A DNA stretch of 64,000 bases from Microcella sp. (GCF_025808395.1 NZ_CP075524.1:1674001-1738000), one strand, 5' to 3'; shown: positions 48,767 to 58,025, counted from the first letter of the stretch. The notes: generated by a model not told the origin, from the letters alone. Numbers and translations: made by a program.

Positions 48767-48802
48767 CGACGAGGGGGCGGCCGCACGGCCGCCCCCTCGT
48801 CG
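48767..48802 (-). terminator. strong hairpin terminator after mmsB
   Basis: A perfect 16-bp stem (arms 48767-48782 and 48787-48802) with the loop GCAC or its complement. It starts 12 nt downstream of the sugar-importer permease stop. There is no T tract, as is common for actinobacterial terminators. Confidence 0.75.
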
Positions 48803-48813
48803 TCAGCACATCG

Positions 48814-50049
48814 CTAGCGCGCGACGCTCGCACCCGAGCGGCGCTTGTTGTAGACGTCGAAGGCGACCGCGAGCAGCAGCACCAGGCCCTTGACGGCCTG
48901 CTGCCACTCGATGCCGATGCCCATGATCGACATGCCGTTGTTGAGCACGCCGATGATGAGACCACCGATGATGGCGCCGCCGACCGTGCCGATGCCGCCT
49001 TGCACTGCCGCGCCGCCGATGAAGGCCGCCGAGATGGCCTCGAGCTCGAAGCCGTCACCGGCCTTCGGCCCTGCCAGGTTGAGACGAGCCGTGAACACGA
49101 GGCCGGCGAGTGCAGCGAGTAGACCCATGTTGACGAACAGCCAGAAGTCGACCGAGCGAGTCTTGACACCCGACAGCTCGGCTGCGCGACGGTTGCCGCC
49201 GACCGCGTAGATGTGCCGGCCGAAGACGGTGCGGTTGGCGATGATGCCGTAGGCCATGACGAGCACGGCGAGCACGACGAGCGTGACGGGAATGCCCTTG
49301 AACGTCGAGAGCGCGTAGAAGAACGCACCGATGCCAATGGCCACGAACGACATCTTGATGATGAACCAGACCGTCGGGTCTACCTCTTGGCCATACTTCT
49401 TGCGCCCGTTGCGGGTGCGCAGCTGCTGGGCGATGAGGCCGATGATGGCGATGAGGCCGATCATGAGCGTCACGACATCGATCTGACCCCCGCCGAGTTC
49501 AACGGGAAAGTTGATGAAGCCGTTGCCGAGCGCTCGATACTCTTCGGGGAACGAGCCGATGTTGGCGTTGCCGAGCGTGATGAGGGCGAGCCCGCGGAAG
49601 ATGAGCATGCCCGCCAGCGTCACGATGAACGCTGGTATGCCAACATACGCGATCCAGAAGCCCTGCCAGGCTCCCACGATGGCGCCGACGACGAGGGCAC
49701 CGATGATCGCGAGCCACCACGGAAACCCGAGGTCTCGAATGAGCACACCAGACACGGCACCGATGAACGCGGCGATCGAGCCGACCGAAAGGTCGATATG
49801 GCCCGCCACGATGACGAGCACCATGCCGATCGCGAGAATCAAGATGTAGCCGTTCTGCACCACGAGGTTCGAGATGTTCTGCGGACGCAGCAGAATGCCG
49901 TTGGTCGTGATCGAGAACAGCACGACCACGGCGATGAGGGCGATGAAGATGCCGTTCTTGCCGAGGTCGGTGACGATGTGCTGCAGGGTGGGCGGTAGCG
50001 TGATGCGGCCGAGCTTCTTGGCCGGGGCTTTCGTCGCGGTGTCAGACAT
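48814..50049 (-). CDS. mmsB: multiple-sugar ABC transporter permease (MmsB/GguB, CUT2)
   Basis: Membrane subunit of a CUT2 monosaccharide importer, 411 residues with about ten hydrophobic segments. The family signature GHIDLSVGSIAAF lies near 83-95 and the C-terminal block EAISAAFIGGAAVQGGIGTV later. It is longer than RbsC-type permeases because of a central hydrophilic insert (QQLRTRNGRKKYGQEVDP), as in GguB. ATG shares one base with the mmsA stop (TAATG). Completes the L-arabinose importer set. Confidence 0.92.
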   Translation of the reverse strand: MSDTATKAPAKKLGRITLPPTLQHIVTDLGKNGIFIALIAVVVLFSITTNGILLRPQNISNLVVQNGYILILAIGMVLVIVAGHIDLSVGSIAAFIGAVSGVLIRDLGFPWWLAIIGALVVGAIVGAWQGFWIAYVGIPAFIVTLAGMLIFRGLALITLGNANIGSFPEEYRALGNGFINFPVELGGGQIDVVTLMIGLIAIIGLIAQQLRTRNGRKKYGQEVDPTVWFIIKMSFVAIGIGAFFYALSTFKGIPVTLVVLAVLVMAYGIIANRTVFGRHIYAVGGNRRAAELSGVKTRSVDFWLFVNMGLLAALAGLVFTARLNLAGPKAGDGFELEAISAAFIGGAAVQGGIGTVGGAIIGGLIIGVLNNGMSIMGIGIEWQQAVKGLVLLLAVAFDVYNKRRSGASVAR

Positions 50050-51578
50050 TAGCGCTGCTTCTCCAGGGTCATGAGCTTGAGGAGGGCTTCGGGGGTGGCG
50101 TCGGCCACGGGCATCTCGCCCGTGATCCGACCTTCAGAAAGTGCATAGATGCGATCGCAGATGCCGAGCAGCTCTGGCAGCTCAGACGAGATGACGATGA
50201 TCGCCTTCCCTTCACTCGCGAGTCGATTGATGATCGTGTAGATCTCGTACTTGGCACCGACATCGATGCCGCGCGTGGGCTCGTCGAGAATGAGCACCTC
50301 GGGGTCGCTGTAGATCCACTTCGAGAGCACGACCTTCTGCTGGTTGCCGCCCGAGAGCTGCCCGGTCTTCGCGAGCACCGTGGGGCTCTTGATGTTCATG
50401 CTCTGCCGGTACTCGTTCGCGACTCGGTACTCTTCGTTGTCGTCGACGAGCCCGAACGTCACGAGCTTGCGCAGCGAGGCCATCGAGATGTTGCGCTTGA
50501 TGTCTTCGATGAGGTTGAGCCCGAAGGTCTTGCGGTCTTCGGTCGCATAGGCGAGCCCGTTGCGAATCGCCTCGTCGACCGTGCGGGTCTTGATCTCTGT
50601 GCCCCGCTTGAAGACCTTGCCCGTGATGCGGCTGCCGTAGGTCTGGCCGAACAGGCTCATCGCGAACTCGGTGCGCCCCGCGCCCATGAGCCCCGCGATG
50701 CCCACGATCTCACCGGCGTGCACCTTCAGGTTGACGTTGTCGACCATCACGCGGTGCGAGTCTTGCGGGTGATGCGCCGTCCAGTTCTCGACCCGCAGCA
50801 CCTCTTCACCGATGTGCGGTGTGTGGTCGGGGTAGCGGTGCTCAAGGTCGCGGCCCACCATGCCCTTGATGATGCGGTCTTCTGAGACATCGGCATGCTC
50901 GATCGTCTCGATCGTCTTGCCGTCGCGGATGACCGTGACAGAGTCGGCCACCTTCTTGATCTCGTTGAGCTTGTGGCTGATGATGATCGACGTGATGCCC
51001 TGGCCCTTGAGGTGCCGCATGAGGTCGAGCAAGTGATCTGAGTCGCTGTCGTTGAGGGCTGCCGTGGGCTCGTCAAGAATCAGCAGCTTCACCTCTTTCG
51101 AGAGCGCTTTGGCGATCTCGACGAGCTGCTGCTTGCCGACACCGATGTCGATGATGCGCCGCGTGGGGTCTTCGTCGAGCCCGACGCGCGCGAGCAGCTT
51201 CTTGGCTTCGAGGTTGGTGCGATGCCAGTCGATGAGCCCGAGCGGGCCCTTGACCTCGTTGTTGAGAAAGATGTTCTCGGCGATCGAGAGATAGCGGCTC
51301 AGCGCGAGCTCTTGGTGAATGATGACGATGCCCTTGGCTTCGCTCGCGCGGATGTCGCGAAACTCGACGACCTCGCCTTCGAAGACGATGTCGCCCTCGT
51401 AGGTGCCGTGCGGGTAGACGCCCGACAGCACCTTCATGAGCGTCGACTTGCCGGCACCATTCTCACCGCAGATGGCATGAATCTCGCCGCGGGCGACCTC
51501 GAGGGTCACATCGGCGAGCGCCTTCACGCCAGGGAAAGTCTTCGTGATCGACCGCATCTCGAGGATGTTCTGGGTCAC
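50049..51578 (-). CDS. mmsA: multiple-sugar ABC transporter ATP-binding protein (MmsA/GguA)
   Basis: Tandem-domain ATPase of the CUT2 importer, 509 residues. Domain 1 has Walker A CGENGAGKST and Walker B LLILDEPTA; domain 2 has GLMGAGRTE in place of a full Walker A, and signature LSGGNQQKVVLSKW and Walker B VLILDEPTRG. This asymmetry is normal for the family. GTG start; GGAAG about 10 nt upstream. A strong hairpin lies between this gene and the binding-protein gene. Confidence 0.94.
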   Translation of the reverse strand: MTQNILEMRSITKTFPGVKALADVTLEVARGEIHAICGENGAGKSTLMKVLSGVYPHGTYEGDIVFEGEVVEFRDIRASEAKGIVIIHQELALSRYLSIAENIFLNNEVKGPLGLIDWHRTNLEAKKLLARVGLDEDPTRRIIDIGVGKQQLVEIAKALSKEVKLLILDEPTAALNDSDSDHLLDLMRHLKGQGITSIIISHKLNEIKKVADSVTVIRDGKTIETIEHADVSEDRIIKGMVGRDLEHRYPDHTPHIGEEVLRVENWTAHHPQDSHRVMVDNVNLKVHAGEIVGIAGLMGAGRTEFAMSLFGQTYGSRITGKVFKRGTEIKTRTVDEAIRNGLAYATEDRKTFGLNLIEDIKRNISMASLRKLVTFGLVDDNEEYRVANEYRQSMNIKSPTVLAKTGQLSGGNQQKVVLSKWIYSDPEVLILDEPTRGIDVGAKYEIYTIINRLASEGKAIIVISSELPELLGICDRIYALSEGRITGEMPVADATPEALLKLMTLEKQR

Positions 51579-51612
51579 GTTGAGCCCACTTCCTTACGTC
51601 TTCGGGGGAGGA

Positions 51613-51652
51613 GCCGGTGGTGGGGAGCCTAATCGCACTCCCCACCACCGGC
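51613..51652 (-). terminator. intra-operon hairpin between chvE-like gene and mmsA
   Basis: Arms 51613-51626 and 51639-51652 form a perfect 14-bp stem, extended by one G-C pair, with a loop of about 10 nt. It lies 33 nt downstream of the binding-protein stop. It could be an attenuating terminator or a 3'-end stabiliser that raises binding-protein mRNA over the ATPase and permease. Confidence 0.65.
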
Positions 51653-51685
51653 CAGTATCACCTGGTGATGGGTGACCCGGTCTGG

Positions 51686-52804
51686 TTACAGACCGAGGTC
51701 AGCCGCCGTCCAGTAGCCGGTGTCGACGAGCGCCGACTGCACGTTCTCGGCGATGACGGGCACCGGGCCGAGCAGGTACGACGGCACGATCTTCACGCCG
51801 TTGTCGTAGGTCTCGACGTCGTTGATCTCGGGCTCGCCGCCCTCGAGCAGCGCCCTAGCCATCTGCGCCGCAACCTTGGCCAGCTCACGCGTGTCCTTGA
51901 AGATGGTCGCGAACTGCTCGCCCGCGAGAATCGCGCGCACCGAGTCAACCTCGGCGTCTTGACCCGAGATGATCGGGAAGTCGACGCCCACGGCGTAGCC
52001 GGCGTCGGTCAGGGCCGAGATGATGCCACGGCTCAGGCCGTCGTAGGGCGACAGCACTGCGTCGACCTTCGTGCCGTCAGAGTAGTTCGCCGTCAGCAGG
52101 TCTTCCATGCGGCTCTGGGCGACTTCGCCGTCCCAGCGCAGCGTGGCTGCCTGCTCGATCGAGGTCTGACCCGACTTCACGACGAGCGTTCCGTCGTCGA
52201 TCAGCGGCTGCAGTTCGTTCATGGCGCCGTTGAAGAAGAAGAACGCGTTGTTGTCGTCGAGCGAGCCGGCGAACAGCTCGATGTTGAACGGTCCCGACGG
52301 TGCATCGGCCGCGGGGTTGCCCTCGAGGTCGGTGAGTCCGAGGCCGGTGAGCAGCGTCCACGCCTGCTGCTGACCCACGAGGAAGTTGTCGAAGGTCGCG
52401 TAGTAGTCGACGTTCGCCGAGTCGCGGATCAAGCGGTCGTAGGCGATGACGGGAATGCCGGCGTCAGCCGCATCCTGCAGCACCTGCGTCAGGGTCGTGC
52501 CGTCGATCGAGGCGATGATCAGGGCTTCTGCGCCCTGGGTGATCATGTTCTCGATCTGGTTGACCTGGGTCGGGATGTCGTCTTCGGCGTACTGCAGGTC
52601 GACGCGGTAGCCCGCGGCCTCCAGCTCAGCCTGAACAGCGTTGCCGTCAGCGATCCAGCGCTCTGACGAGCGAGTGGGCATGGCGACGCCGATGAGGCCT
52701 CCGTCGCCATCGCCACCGTTTTCTGCGGCGGGAGCCGCGCAGGCTGCGAGGCCGAGCGTCATAGCGCCCGCTGCGAGACCTGCGAGAAGAATGTTCTTCT
52801 TCAC
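51686..52804 (-). CDS. chvE: sugar ABC transporter substrate-binding protein, ChvE type
   Basis: Lipid-anchored periplasmic-binding-type protein for monosaccharides, 372 residues; ChvE-like proteins bind L-arabinose, galactose, glucose and others. A signal peptide ends in LAAC (Cys22). The mature protein begins GLIGVAMPTRSSERWIADGN and has QVNQIENMITQGAEALIIAS. The GTG at 52804 is preferred because AAAGGA lies 6 nt upstream; an ATG five codons earlier would place that RBS inside the gene. With MmsA and MmsB it forms an importer. Confidence 0.92.
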   Translation of the reverse strand: MKKNILLAGLAAGAMTLGLAACAAPAAENGGDGDGGLIGVAMPTRSSERWIADGNAVQAELEAAGYRVDLQYAEDDIPTQVNQIENMITQGAEALIIASIDGTTLTQVLQDAADAGIPVIAYDRLIRDSANVDYYATFDNFLVGQQQAWTLLTGLGLTDLEGNPAADAPSGPFNIELFAGSLDDNNAFFFFNGAMNELQPLIDDGTLVVKSGQTSIEQAATLRWDGEVAQSRMEDLLTANYSDGTKVDAVLSPYDGLSRGIISALTDAGYAVGVDFPIISGQDAEVDSVRAILAGEQFATIFKDTRELAKVAAQMARALLEGGEPEINDVETYDNGVKIVPSYLLGPVPVIAENVQSALVDTGYWTAADLGL

Positions 52805-52871
52805 TGTGTGTCCTTTCATTGGGGATGTGGTGGTGCTTCAGTCAGCGTCTCTCCGACGAGTCGCCGACCGT

Positions 52872-52891
52872 TCTCGGGGCATGCCCCGAGA
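52872..52891. other. 20-bp perfect palindrome between araA and the ChvE-like gene
   Basis: TCTCGGGGCATGCCCCGAGA, uninterrupted. It starts 24 nt after the araA stop and 68 nt before the binding-protein start. As RNA it would fold into a tight hairpin (terminator of araBDA); as DNA it could be an operator. Confidence 0.55.
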
Positions 52892-52914
52892 GGTCTGAGT
52901 GATCGACGCCGGGG

Positions 52915-54435
52915 TCATAGCCCCTGTGCCAATCGGTAGTAGGCGGCGTTCGAGCGCACGTCGCGCTGGAACCCCTCGAGCGTGGTCGCCTCGTCGATGA
53001 CGAGCAGCTCGACGCCGGCCATCGTGGCGAAGTCTCGAAAGACGTCGACACCCACCTGAGTGGTCATGACCGTGTGATGGGCGGCTCCGGCCGTCAGCCA
53101 GGCTGCGGCAGAAGTGGTGAAGTCGGGCGCGGGCTTCCACACCGCGTGGCCGACGGGCAGGTGGGGCATCGGCGCCGGCAGGGCGACGTTCTCGACGACG
53201 TTCGCCACCAGGCGAAACCGGTCGCGCATGTCGCTGAGGGCTGCCACCACGGCCGGGCCGGCGTCGGCCGTGAAGACCAGTCGAACCGGGTCGTCTTTGC
53301 CGCCGATGCCGAGCGGGTGCACCTCGAGTCGAGGCTTCTGCGACGTGAGCGAGGGGCTCACCTCGAGCATGTGCGCACCCAGAATGAGTTCGTTGCCGGG
53401 CTCGAGGTGGTAGGTGTAGTCCTCCATGAGCGACGCACCGCCGGGCAGCCCGGCGCCCATGACGGCGGCCGCGCGCACGAGCACCGCGGTCTTCCAGTCG
53501 CCTTCGGCGCCAAAGCCGTAGCCGTCTGCCATGAGGCGCTGCACCGCGAGGCCCGGCAGCTGCTTGAGGTCGGCGAGGTCTTCGAAAGAGGTGGTGAAGG
53601 CGCCGAAGCCCCCTGCTTCGAGAAACCCGCGCAACCCGAGTTCGATCGCCGCTCCGTAGCGCAGCGACTCGTGCCGCTCGGCGCCCGGGTGCAGTTCGGG
53701 CGCCACGTCGTAGAGCTCGAGGTACTCGGCGACGAGTGCGTCGATGTCGGCATCGCCGACGGCGTGCACGGCGTCGGCGAGCTCGGTGACGCCCCACGTG
53801 TTGACCTGCACGCCGAACCGCAGTTCGGCCTCGGTCTTGTCGCCTTCGGTCACGGCGACGTAGCGCATGTTGTCGCCGAACCGCGCGAGCTTGAGCGCGT
53901 GCGTCGCGTGCCACCCTGCCGCAGCGCGAGCCCAGACCGCGACTCGGTCGGTCACGGCGGGGTTCGAGACATGCCCGACGACGGTCGTGCGCGGCACGCT
54001 CAAGCGCGCGGCGATGTACCCGAACTCGCGGTCGCCGTGGGCGGCCTGGTTGAGGTTCATGAAGTCGAAGTCGATCTCGCCCCACGGCAGCTCGGCATTG
54101 GCTTGCGTGTGCAAGTGCAGCAGCGGCTTGGTCAGGGCGTCGAGTCCGCTGATCCACATCTTCGCCGGGCTGAAGGTGTGCATCCACGTGATGACGCCGA
54201 TGACGTTCTCGGCGGCGTTCGCCTCGCGTATGACGCGCAGAATGCTCGCCGAATCGACGAGGGTCGGCTTCCAGACGATCGAGACCGGGATGCTCGCCGC
54301 AGCTTGCAGCCCCGCGACGACCTGCTGCGACTGCTCGGCTACCTGGCGCAGGGTCTCATCGCCGTAGAGGTTCTGGCTTCCGGTGAGAAACCAGACCTCG
54401 TAGGTCGTCAGGTCGGGAACGATGCTGCGGGTCAC
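52915..54435 (-). CDS. araA: L-arabinose isomerase
   Basis: Converts L-arabinose to L-ribulose. The 506-residue protein has the N-terminal EVWFLTGSQNLYGDETLRQV (13-32), WMHTFSPAKMW, and the metal/catalytic segments EGDWKTA and MEDYTYHL. GTG or ATG start at 54435 overlaps the araB stop by 4 nt. The order araD-araB-araA on the minus strand forms one operon, followed by the importer genes. Confidence 0.97.
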   Translation of the reverse strand: MTRSIVPDLTTYEVWFLTGSQNLYGDETLRQVAEQSQQVVAGLQAAASIPVSIVWKPTLVDSASILRVIREANAAENVIGVITWMHTFSPAKMWISGLDALTKPLLHLHTQANAELPWGEIDFDFMNLNQAAHGDREFGYIAARLSVPRTTVVGHVSNPAVTDRVAVWARAAAGWHATHALKLARFGDNMRYVAVTEGDKTEAELRFGVQVNTWGVTELADAVHAVGDADIDALVAEYLELYDVAPELHPGAERHESLRYGAAIELGLRGFLEAGGFGAFTTSFEDLADLKQLPGLAVQRLMADGYGFGAEGDWKTAVLVRAAAVMGAGLPGGASLMEDYTYHLEPGNELILGAHMLEVSPSLTSQKPRLEVHPLGIGGKDDPVRLVFTADAGPAVVAALSDMRDRFRLVANVVENVALPAPMPHLPVGHAVWKPAPDFTTSAAAWLTAGAAHHTVMTTQVGVDVFRDFATMAGVELLVIDEATTLEGFQRDVRSNAAYYRLAQGL

Positions 54436-56030
54436 TGAGTGCCTCCTGCTAGTGCGTCGACGGCGCGACGCTGAATGTCGAGCCCTGCCTCGTAGCGCGC
54501 GAGGTAGGCGGCGAAACCTGCCGTGTCGTCGGCGTGCGGCGCGACGATGTGCGTGTCGGCGCTCGCGAAGACGCGGCTCTCGAGAAAGGTGTCGAGGTCT
54601 CCGCCGCCGCTCGCGGCGAACGCGGCGAGCACGGCGATGCCCCAGGCTCCGCCCTCGGAGGCGCTCTCGGCGACGCCGACGGGGGCGTCGAGGGCCGTGG
54701 CGAGGTAGCGCTGGGCGACACCCGGCGTGCGGAACAGGCCCCCGTGCGCCTGCATGCGGTCGATCGCGACGCCCTCATCGTGCAGGGCGCGCATGCCGAG
54801 GCTGAGGGTCGCGAAGACGCCGAAGATGTGGGCGCGCATGAGGTTCGCGAGCGTCAGACGACTCTCGGGCGTGCGCACCACGAGCGGTCGACCCTCGGTG
54901 AGGTGGGCGATGGGCTCGCCGGCGACCTGGTTGTAGGCGAGCACTCCCCCGGCGTCGGGGTCGGCCTCGAGCGCCTCAGTGAGCAGGAGGCGGTACGACT
55001 CGTCGGCGTCAACGGGCGCGCCCGAGAGCTCGGCGAACCGGCGGAAGACCGCGACCCATTCGGCGAGTTCGCTCGTGCCGTTGTTGCAGTGCACCATCGC
55101 GACGGGATGCCCCGCCGGGGTTGCCACGACGTCGAGTTCGGGGTGCACCCTCTGCAGGGGTCGCTCGAGCACCACCATCGCGAAGATGCTCGTTCCGGCG
55201 CTGACGTTTCCGGTGCGGGGTGCGACGGCATGGGTCGCGACCATGCCGGTTCCGGCGTCGCCTTCGGGCGGGCAGAACAGCGCGCCGGGCTGCAGCGCAC
55301 CGCTCGGGTCGAGCAGCAGTGCGCCCTCATCGGTCAGTGCGCCGGCGGCGTGACCCGCGGGCAGAACGGCGGGCATCAGGCTGGCGAGCGGGTGCGCGAG
55401 GGCCGAGCCCGCCGCGGCCGCGTCGTACCGCGCGAGCAGCTCGGAGTCGTAGTTCTCGCCAGCTGCATCGATCGGAAACATGCCCGAGGCATCGCCGATG
55501 CCGAGCACGCGCTCACCCGTGAGCTTCGCGTGCACATACCCGGCGAGGGTCGTGATGAAGCGCACCTGCGAGACGTGGCTCTCGCCGTCGAGCACCGCCT
55601 GGTGTAGGTGGGCGATCGACCACCGCAGGGGGATGTTCACGCCGAACAGGGCGGTGAGCTCAGCGGCCGCGGCGCCCGTGCTCGTGTTGCGCCAGGTGCG
55701 GAACGGCACCAGCAGCTCGTCGGCGTCGTCGAAAGCGAGGTAGCCGTGCATCATGGCCGAGACGCCGATGGCCGCCACGGCAGTGAGCTCGGCGCCGTGG
55801 CGCTCGCGCGCGTCGACCACGAGAGCGGCGTATGCACCCTGCACCCCGGCCCACACCTCGTCGAGCGAATACGTCCAGACACCGTCGACGAGCTGGTTCT
55901 GCCACTCGTGCGAGCCGGTCGCGAGCACCTCGCTCGGGTTCTCGCCCACGAGGCACGCCTTGATGCGCGTCGAGCCGAGTTCGATGCCGAGCACGGCGCG
56001 GCCCTCGGTGATGATCTGCGCGCCGCTCAT
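54432..56030 (-). CDS. araB: ribulokinase-like FGGY kinase
   Basis: Phosphorylates L-ribulose to L-ribulose-5-phosphate. The 532-residue FGGY kinase has the N-terminal ATP-binding GIELGSTRIKACLVG (14-28), GVSAMMHGYLAFD and the C-terminal phosphate loop MQAHGGLFRTPG. It is closer to the xylulokinase-like AraB form than to the longer E. coli type; gene order supports ribulokinase. ATG overlaps the araD stop by 4 nt. Confidence 0.92.
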   Translation of the reverse strand: MSGAQIITEGRAVLGIELGSTRIKACLVGENPSEVLATGSHEWQNQLVDGVWTYSLDEVWAGVQGAYAALVVDARERHGAELTAVAAIGVSAMMHGYLAFDDADELLVPFRTWRNTSTGAAAAELTALFGVNIPLRWSIAHLHQAVLDGESHVSQVRFITTLAGYVHAKLTGERVLGIGDASGMFPIDAAGENYDSELLARYDAAAAGSALAHPLASLMPAVLPAGHAAGALTDEGALLLDPSGALQPGALFCPPEGDAGTGMVATHAVAPRTGNVSAGTSIFAMVVLERPLQRVHPELDVVATPAGHPVAMVHCNNGTSELAEWVAVFRRFAELSGAPVDADESYRLLLTEALEADPDAGGVLAYNQVAGEPIAHLTEGRPLVVRTPESRLTLANLMRAHIFGVFATLSLGMRALHDEGVAIDRMQAHGGLFRTPGVAQRYLATALDAPVGVAESASEGGAWGIAVLAAFAASGGGDLDTFLESRVFASADTHIVAPHADDTAGFAAYLARYEAGLDIQRRAVDALAGGTQ

Positions 56031-56743
56031 CGGGTGTCACCGCCCTGCGCCCCGGGCTGGCCGTAGACGTTCTGGTAGCGCTCGAAGAGAGCGTCAATCG
56101 CGGCAGGCTCGATCGGCAGTGGGTCGCCGAGCTGTCGGGCGATGTGCACCGTTCGGGCCACGTCTTCGAGCATGACGGCTGCCTTGACCGCGTCTCGCGC
56201 GTCGCGGCCGATGGTGAAAGGCCCGTGATTGCGCATGAGCACCGCGCGTGAGCGGTGGCCGGTGAGGGTCTCGACGATGCCGCGGCCGATCGAGTCGTCG
56301 CCGATGATCGCGAAGGGCCCGACGGGAATCTCGCCGCCGAACTCGTCGGCCATCGCCGTGATGACGCACGGAATGCTCTCGCCGCGCGCGGCCCAGGCCG
56401 TGGCGTAGGTCGAGTGGGTGTGTACGACGCCGCCCACCTCGGGCATGGTGCGGTAGACGTAGGCGTGCGCCGCCGTGTCGCTCGAGGGCGCGCGGTCGCT
56501 GCCGGGAGTGTCGGGCACCACGGCACCGTCGAGGGTGCACAAGATCATGTTCGCAGCGTCGAGGTCGTCGTAGCTCACACCACTCGGCTTGATGACGAAG
56601 AGGTCGGCGCCGGGCACTCGGCCGCTGACGTTGCCCCCCGTCCAGACCACGAGCCCGTAGCGCACGAGTTCAGCGTGCAGTGCGGCGACCTCGTCGCGAA
56701 CGCGCGCGATGGCGACTTGCACTTCGGGGCTCAGCGCGTTCAC
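56027..56743 (-). CDS. araD: L-ribulose-5-phosphate 4-epimerase
   Basis: Epimerises L-ribulose-5-phosphate to D-xylulose-5-phosphate, which enters the pentose phosphate pathway. The 238-residue class II aldolase-fold enzyme has TGGNVSGR (substrate), KPSGVSYDDL, zinc ligands in VHTHSTYA (His) and a further His in LMRNHGPFT. GTG at 56743 has GGAG 4 nt upstream. First gene of the araDBA operon; its promoter region is full of candidate AraR sites. Confidence 0.96.
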   Translation of the reverse strand: MNALSPEVQVAIARVRDEVAALHAELVRYGLVVWTGGNVSGRVPGADLFVIKPSGVSYDDLDAANMILCTLDGAVVPDTPGSDRAPSSDTAAHAYVYRTMPEVGGVVHTHSTYATAWAARGESIPCVITAMADEFGGEIPVGPFAIIGDDSIGRGIVETLTGHRSRAVLMRNHGPFTIGRDARDAVKAAVMLEDVARTVHIARQLGDPLPIEPAAIDALFERYQNVYGQPGAQGGDTR

Positions 56744-56830
56744 GAGACTCCATCGTCACTGCGGCGACGGTTGCCCGGCGCCGGGTAGCTTGCAGGGGGT
56801 GCGGTGTCGGCGAACCGACGACCCGCGCCG

Positions 56831-56924
56831 TGTGACCGTGATGTGACCGTTCACAAAGCGCTAGGTGACAGTACAGGCGAAACGGTCACATCTGTCAAGC
56901 CGATGCCGAGACGAAACGGTCACA
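56831..56924. promoter_or_regulatory. araD promoter region with repeated AraR-type boxes
   Basis: Four copies of TGTGACCGT lie here: two on the plus strand (56831-56839, 56842-56850) and two on the minus strand, each within the 13-mer CGAAACGGTCACA (56878-56890 and 56912-56924, exactly 34 bp apart). The second plus copy is part of TGTGACCGTTCACA, a 14-bp palindrome. The intergenic stretch 56744-56953 holds no other gene. Confidence 0.7.
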
Positions 56925-56953
56925 AGTCGGTAACGACCGCGGAATAGCGAGTG

Positions 56954-57988
56954 CTAGTGGCGAGGCGCCGTCGATTCGCGCACCACGAGCTCGGGCTGCA
57001 CGGGCTCATGGTTCATGCCCACATCACCGCGCAGCTCGCCCAGCAGCAGGGCCACGGCCCGCCTGCCGATCTCGGCAAAGTTCTGCCGCACGGTGGTGAG
57101 CGGCGGCGAGAAGTGCGCCGCCTCAGGAATATCGTCGAAGCCGACGATCGAGATGTCGCCCGGCACGTCGAGGCCCGACTCGCGGCACGCGTGCATGAAC
57201 CCGAGCGCCATCTGGTCGTTGCCGATGAAGGCGGCCGTGAAGTCGCCGTACCGCAGCAGCTCGATGCCGGCGTAGTACCCGAACGAGGCCGTCCAGTCAC
57301 CCAGGATGGGCGCTCGTGTGCGCAGATCGGCGTCGCTCAGCTCGCGCAGAAAGCCCTGCATGCGCGCCTCGGCCTCGATCCAGTCTTGCGGGCCAGAGAT
57401 GTGCATGATCTCGGTGTGCCCCAGTTCGATCAGGTGCCTGGTCGCCAAACGGGCACCCTGAATCTGGTCGACCCACAGCGAGTGCGACGTGTTGAGCCCG
57501 GTCGCCTCGAGCGTGACGAAGGGCACACTGACTTGCAGATCGTTGATCGCCTCGAAGACTCGCACTTGCGGCGCGATCACGATGAGGGCCTCGATCGACT
57601 GGCTCATCAGGTAGTCGAGGCCCGCCTTGATCGAGGCGTAATCGCTCGAGTTGATGTTCGTGATCGACAGCCGATAGCCGGCTTCGCGCGCCGCCGTCTC
57701 GATGGCGTGGATGCTCGTCGCCGGCCCGTAGTGCACGGTCTGCGACGAGAGCACTCCGATCGTGCGTGAGCGGCTCGTGACGAGCGCGCGCGCCGCCTGA
57801 TTCGGTCGGTAGCCGAGCTGCGCGATCGCGTCGCGCACGCGCTGCAGCGTTTCGGGCCGGATGTTCGGGCTGTCGTTGAGCACGCGAGACACCGTCTGGT
57901 ACGAGACCCCGGCCACCCTCGCCACGTCGCGGATATTGGGCGCGCGAACGCGCTCGGGCTCAGCCGAGTGCTCGTCGTCGGTCGCCAT
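56954..57988 (-). CDS. araR: LacI family transcriptional regulator, probable AraR
   Basis: A 344-residue repressor with the HTH segment IRDVARVAGVSYQTVSRVLN at about 19-38, hinge NQAARALVTSRSRTIGV and a sugar-binding sensor domain ending in IVGFDDIPEAAHFSPPLTTV. It is upstream of araD on the same strand. Its own upstream region carries an 18-bp palindrome that matches the sites before araD, suggesting autoregulation and arabinose control. The ligand is inferred from location. Confidence 0.92.
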   Translation of the reverse strand: MATDDEHSAEPERVRAPNIRDVARVAGVSYQTVSRVLNDSPNIRPETLQRVRDAIAQLGYRPNQAARALVTSRSRTIGVLSSQTVHYGPATSIHAIETAAREAGYRLSITNINSSDYASIKAGLDYLMSQSIEALIVIAPQVRVFEAINDLQVSVPFVTLEATGLNTSHSLWVDQIQGARLATRHLIELGHTEIMHISGPQDWIEAEARMQGFLRELSDADLRTRAPILGDWTASFGYYAGIELLRYGDFTAAFIGNDQMALGFMHACRESGLDVPGDISIVGFDDIPEAAHFSPPLTTVRQNFAEIGRRAVALLLGELRGDVGMNHEPVQPELVVRESTAPRH

Positions 57989-58007
57989 CGAAGTCCGTTC
58001 GCGTCGC

Positions 58008-58025
58008 GATGTGTACGTTCACATC
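58008..58025. promoter_or_regulatory. candidate AraR operator upstream of araR
   Basis: GATGTGTACGTTCACATC, arms GATGTG/CACATC perfect and a central CG. It lies 20 bp before the araR ATG and shares its right half, GTTCAC, with the site before araD (GATGTGACCGTTCACA). Confidence 0.7.
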
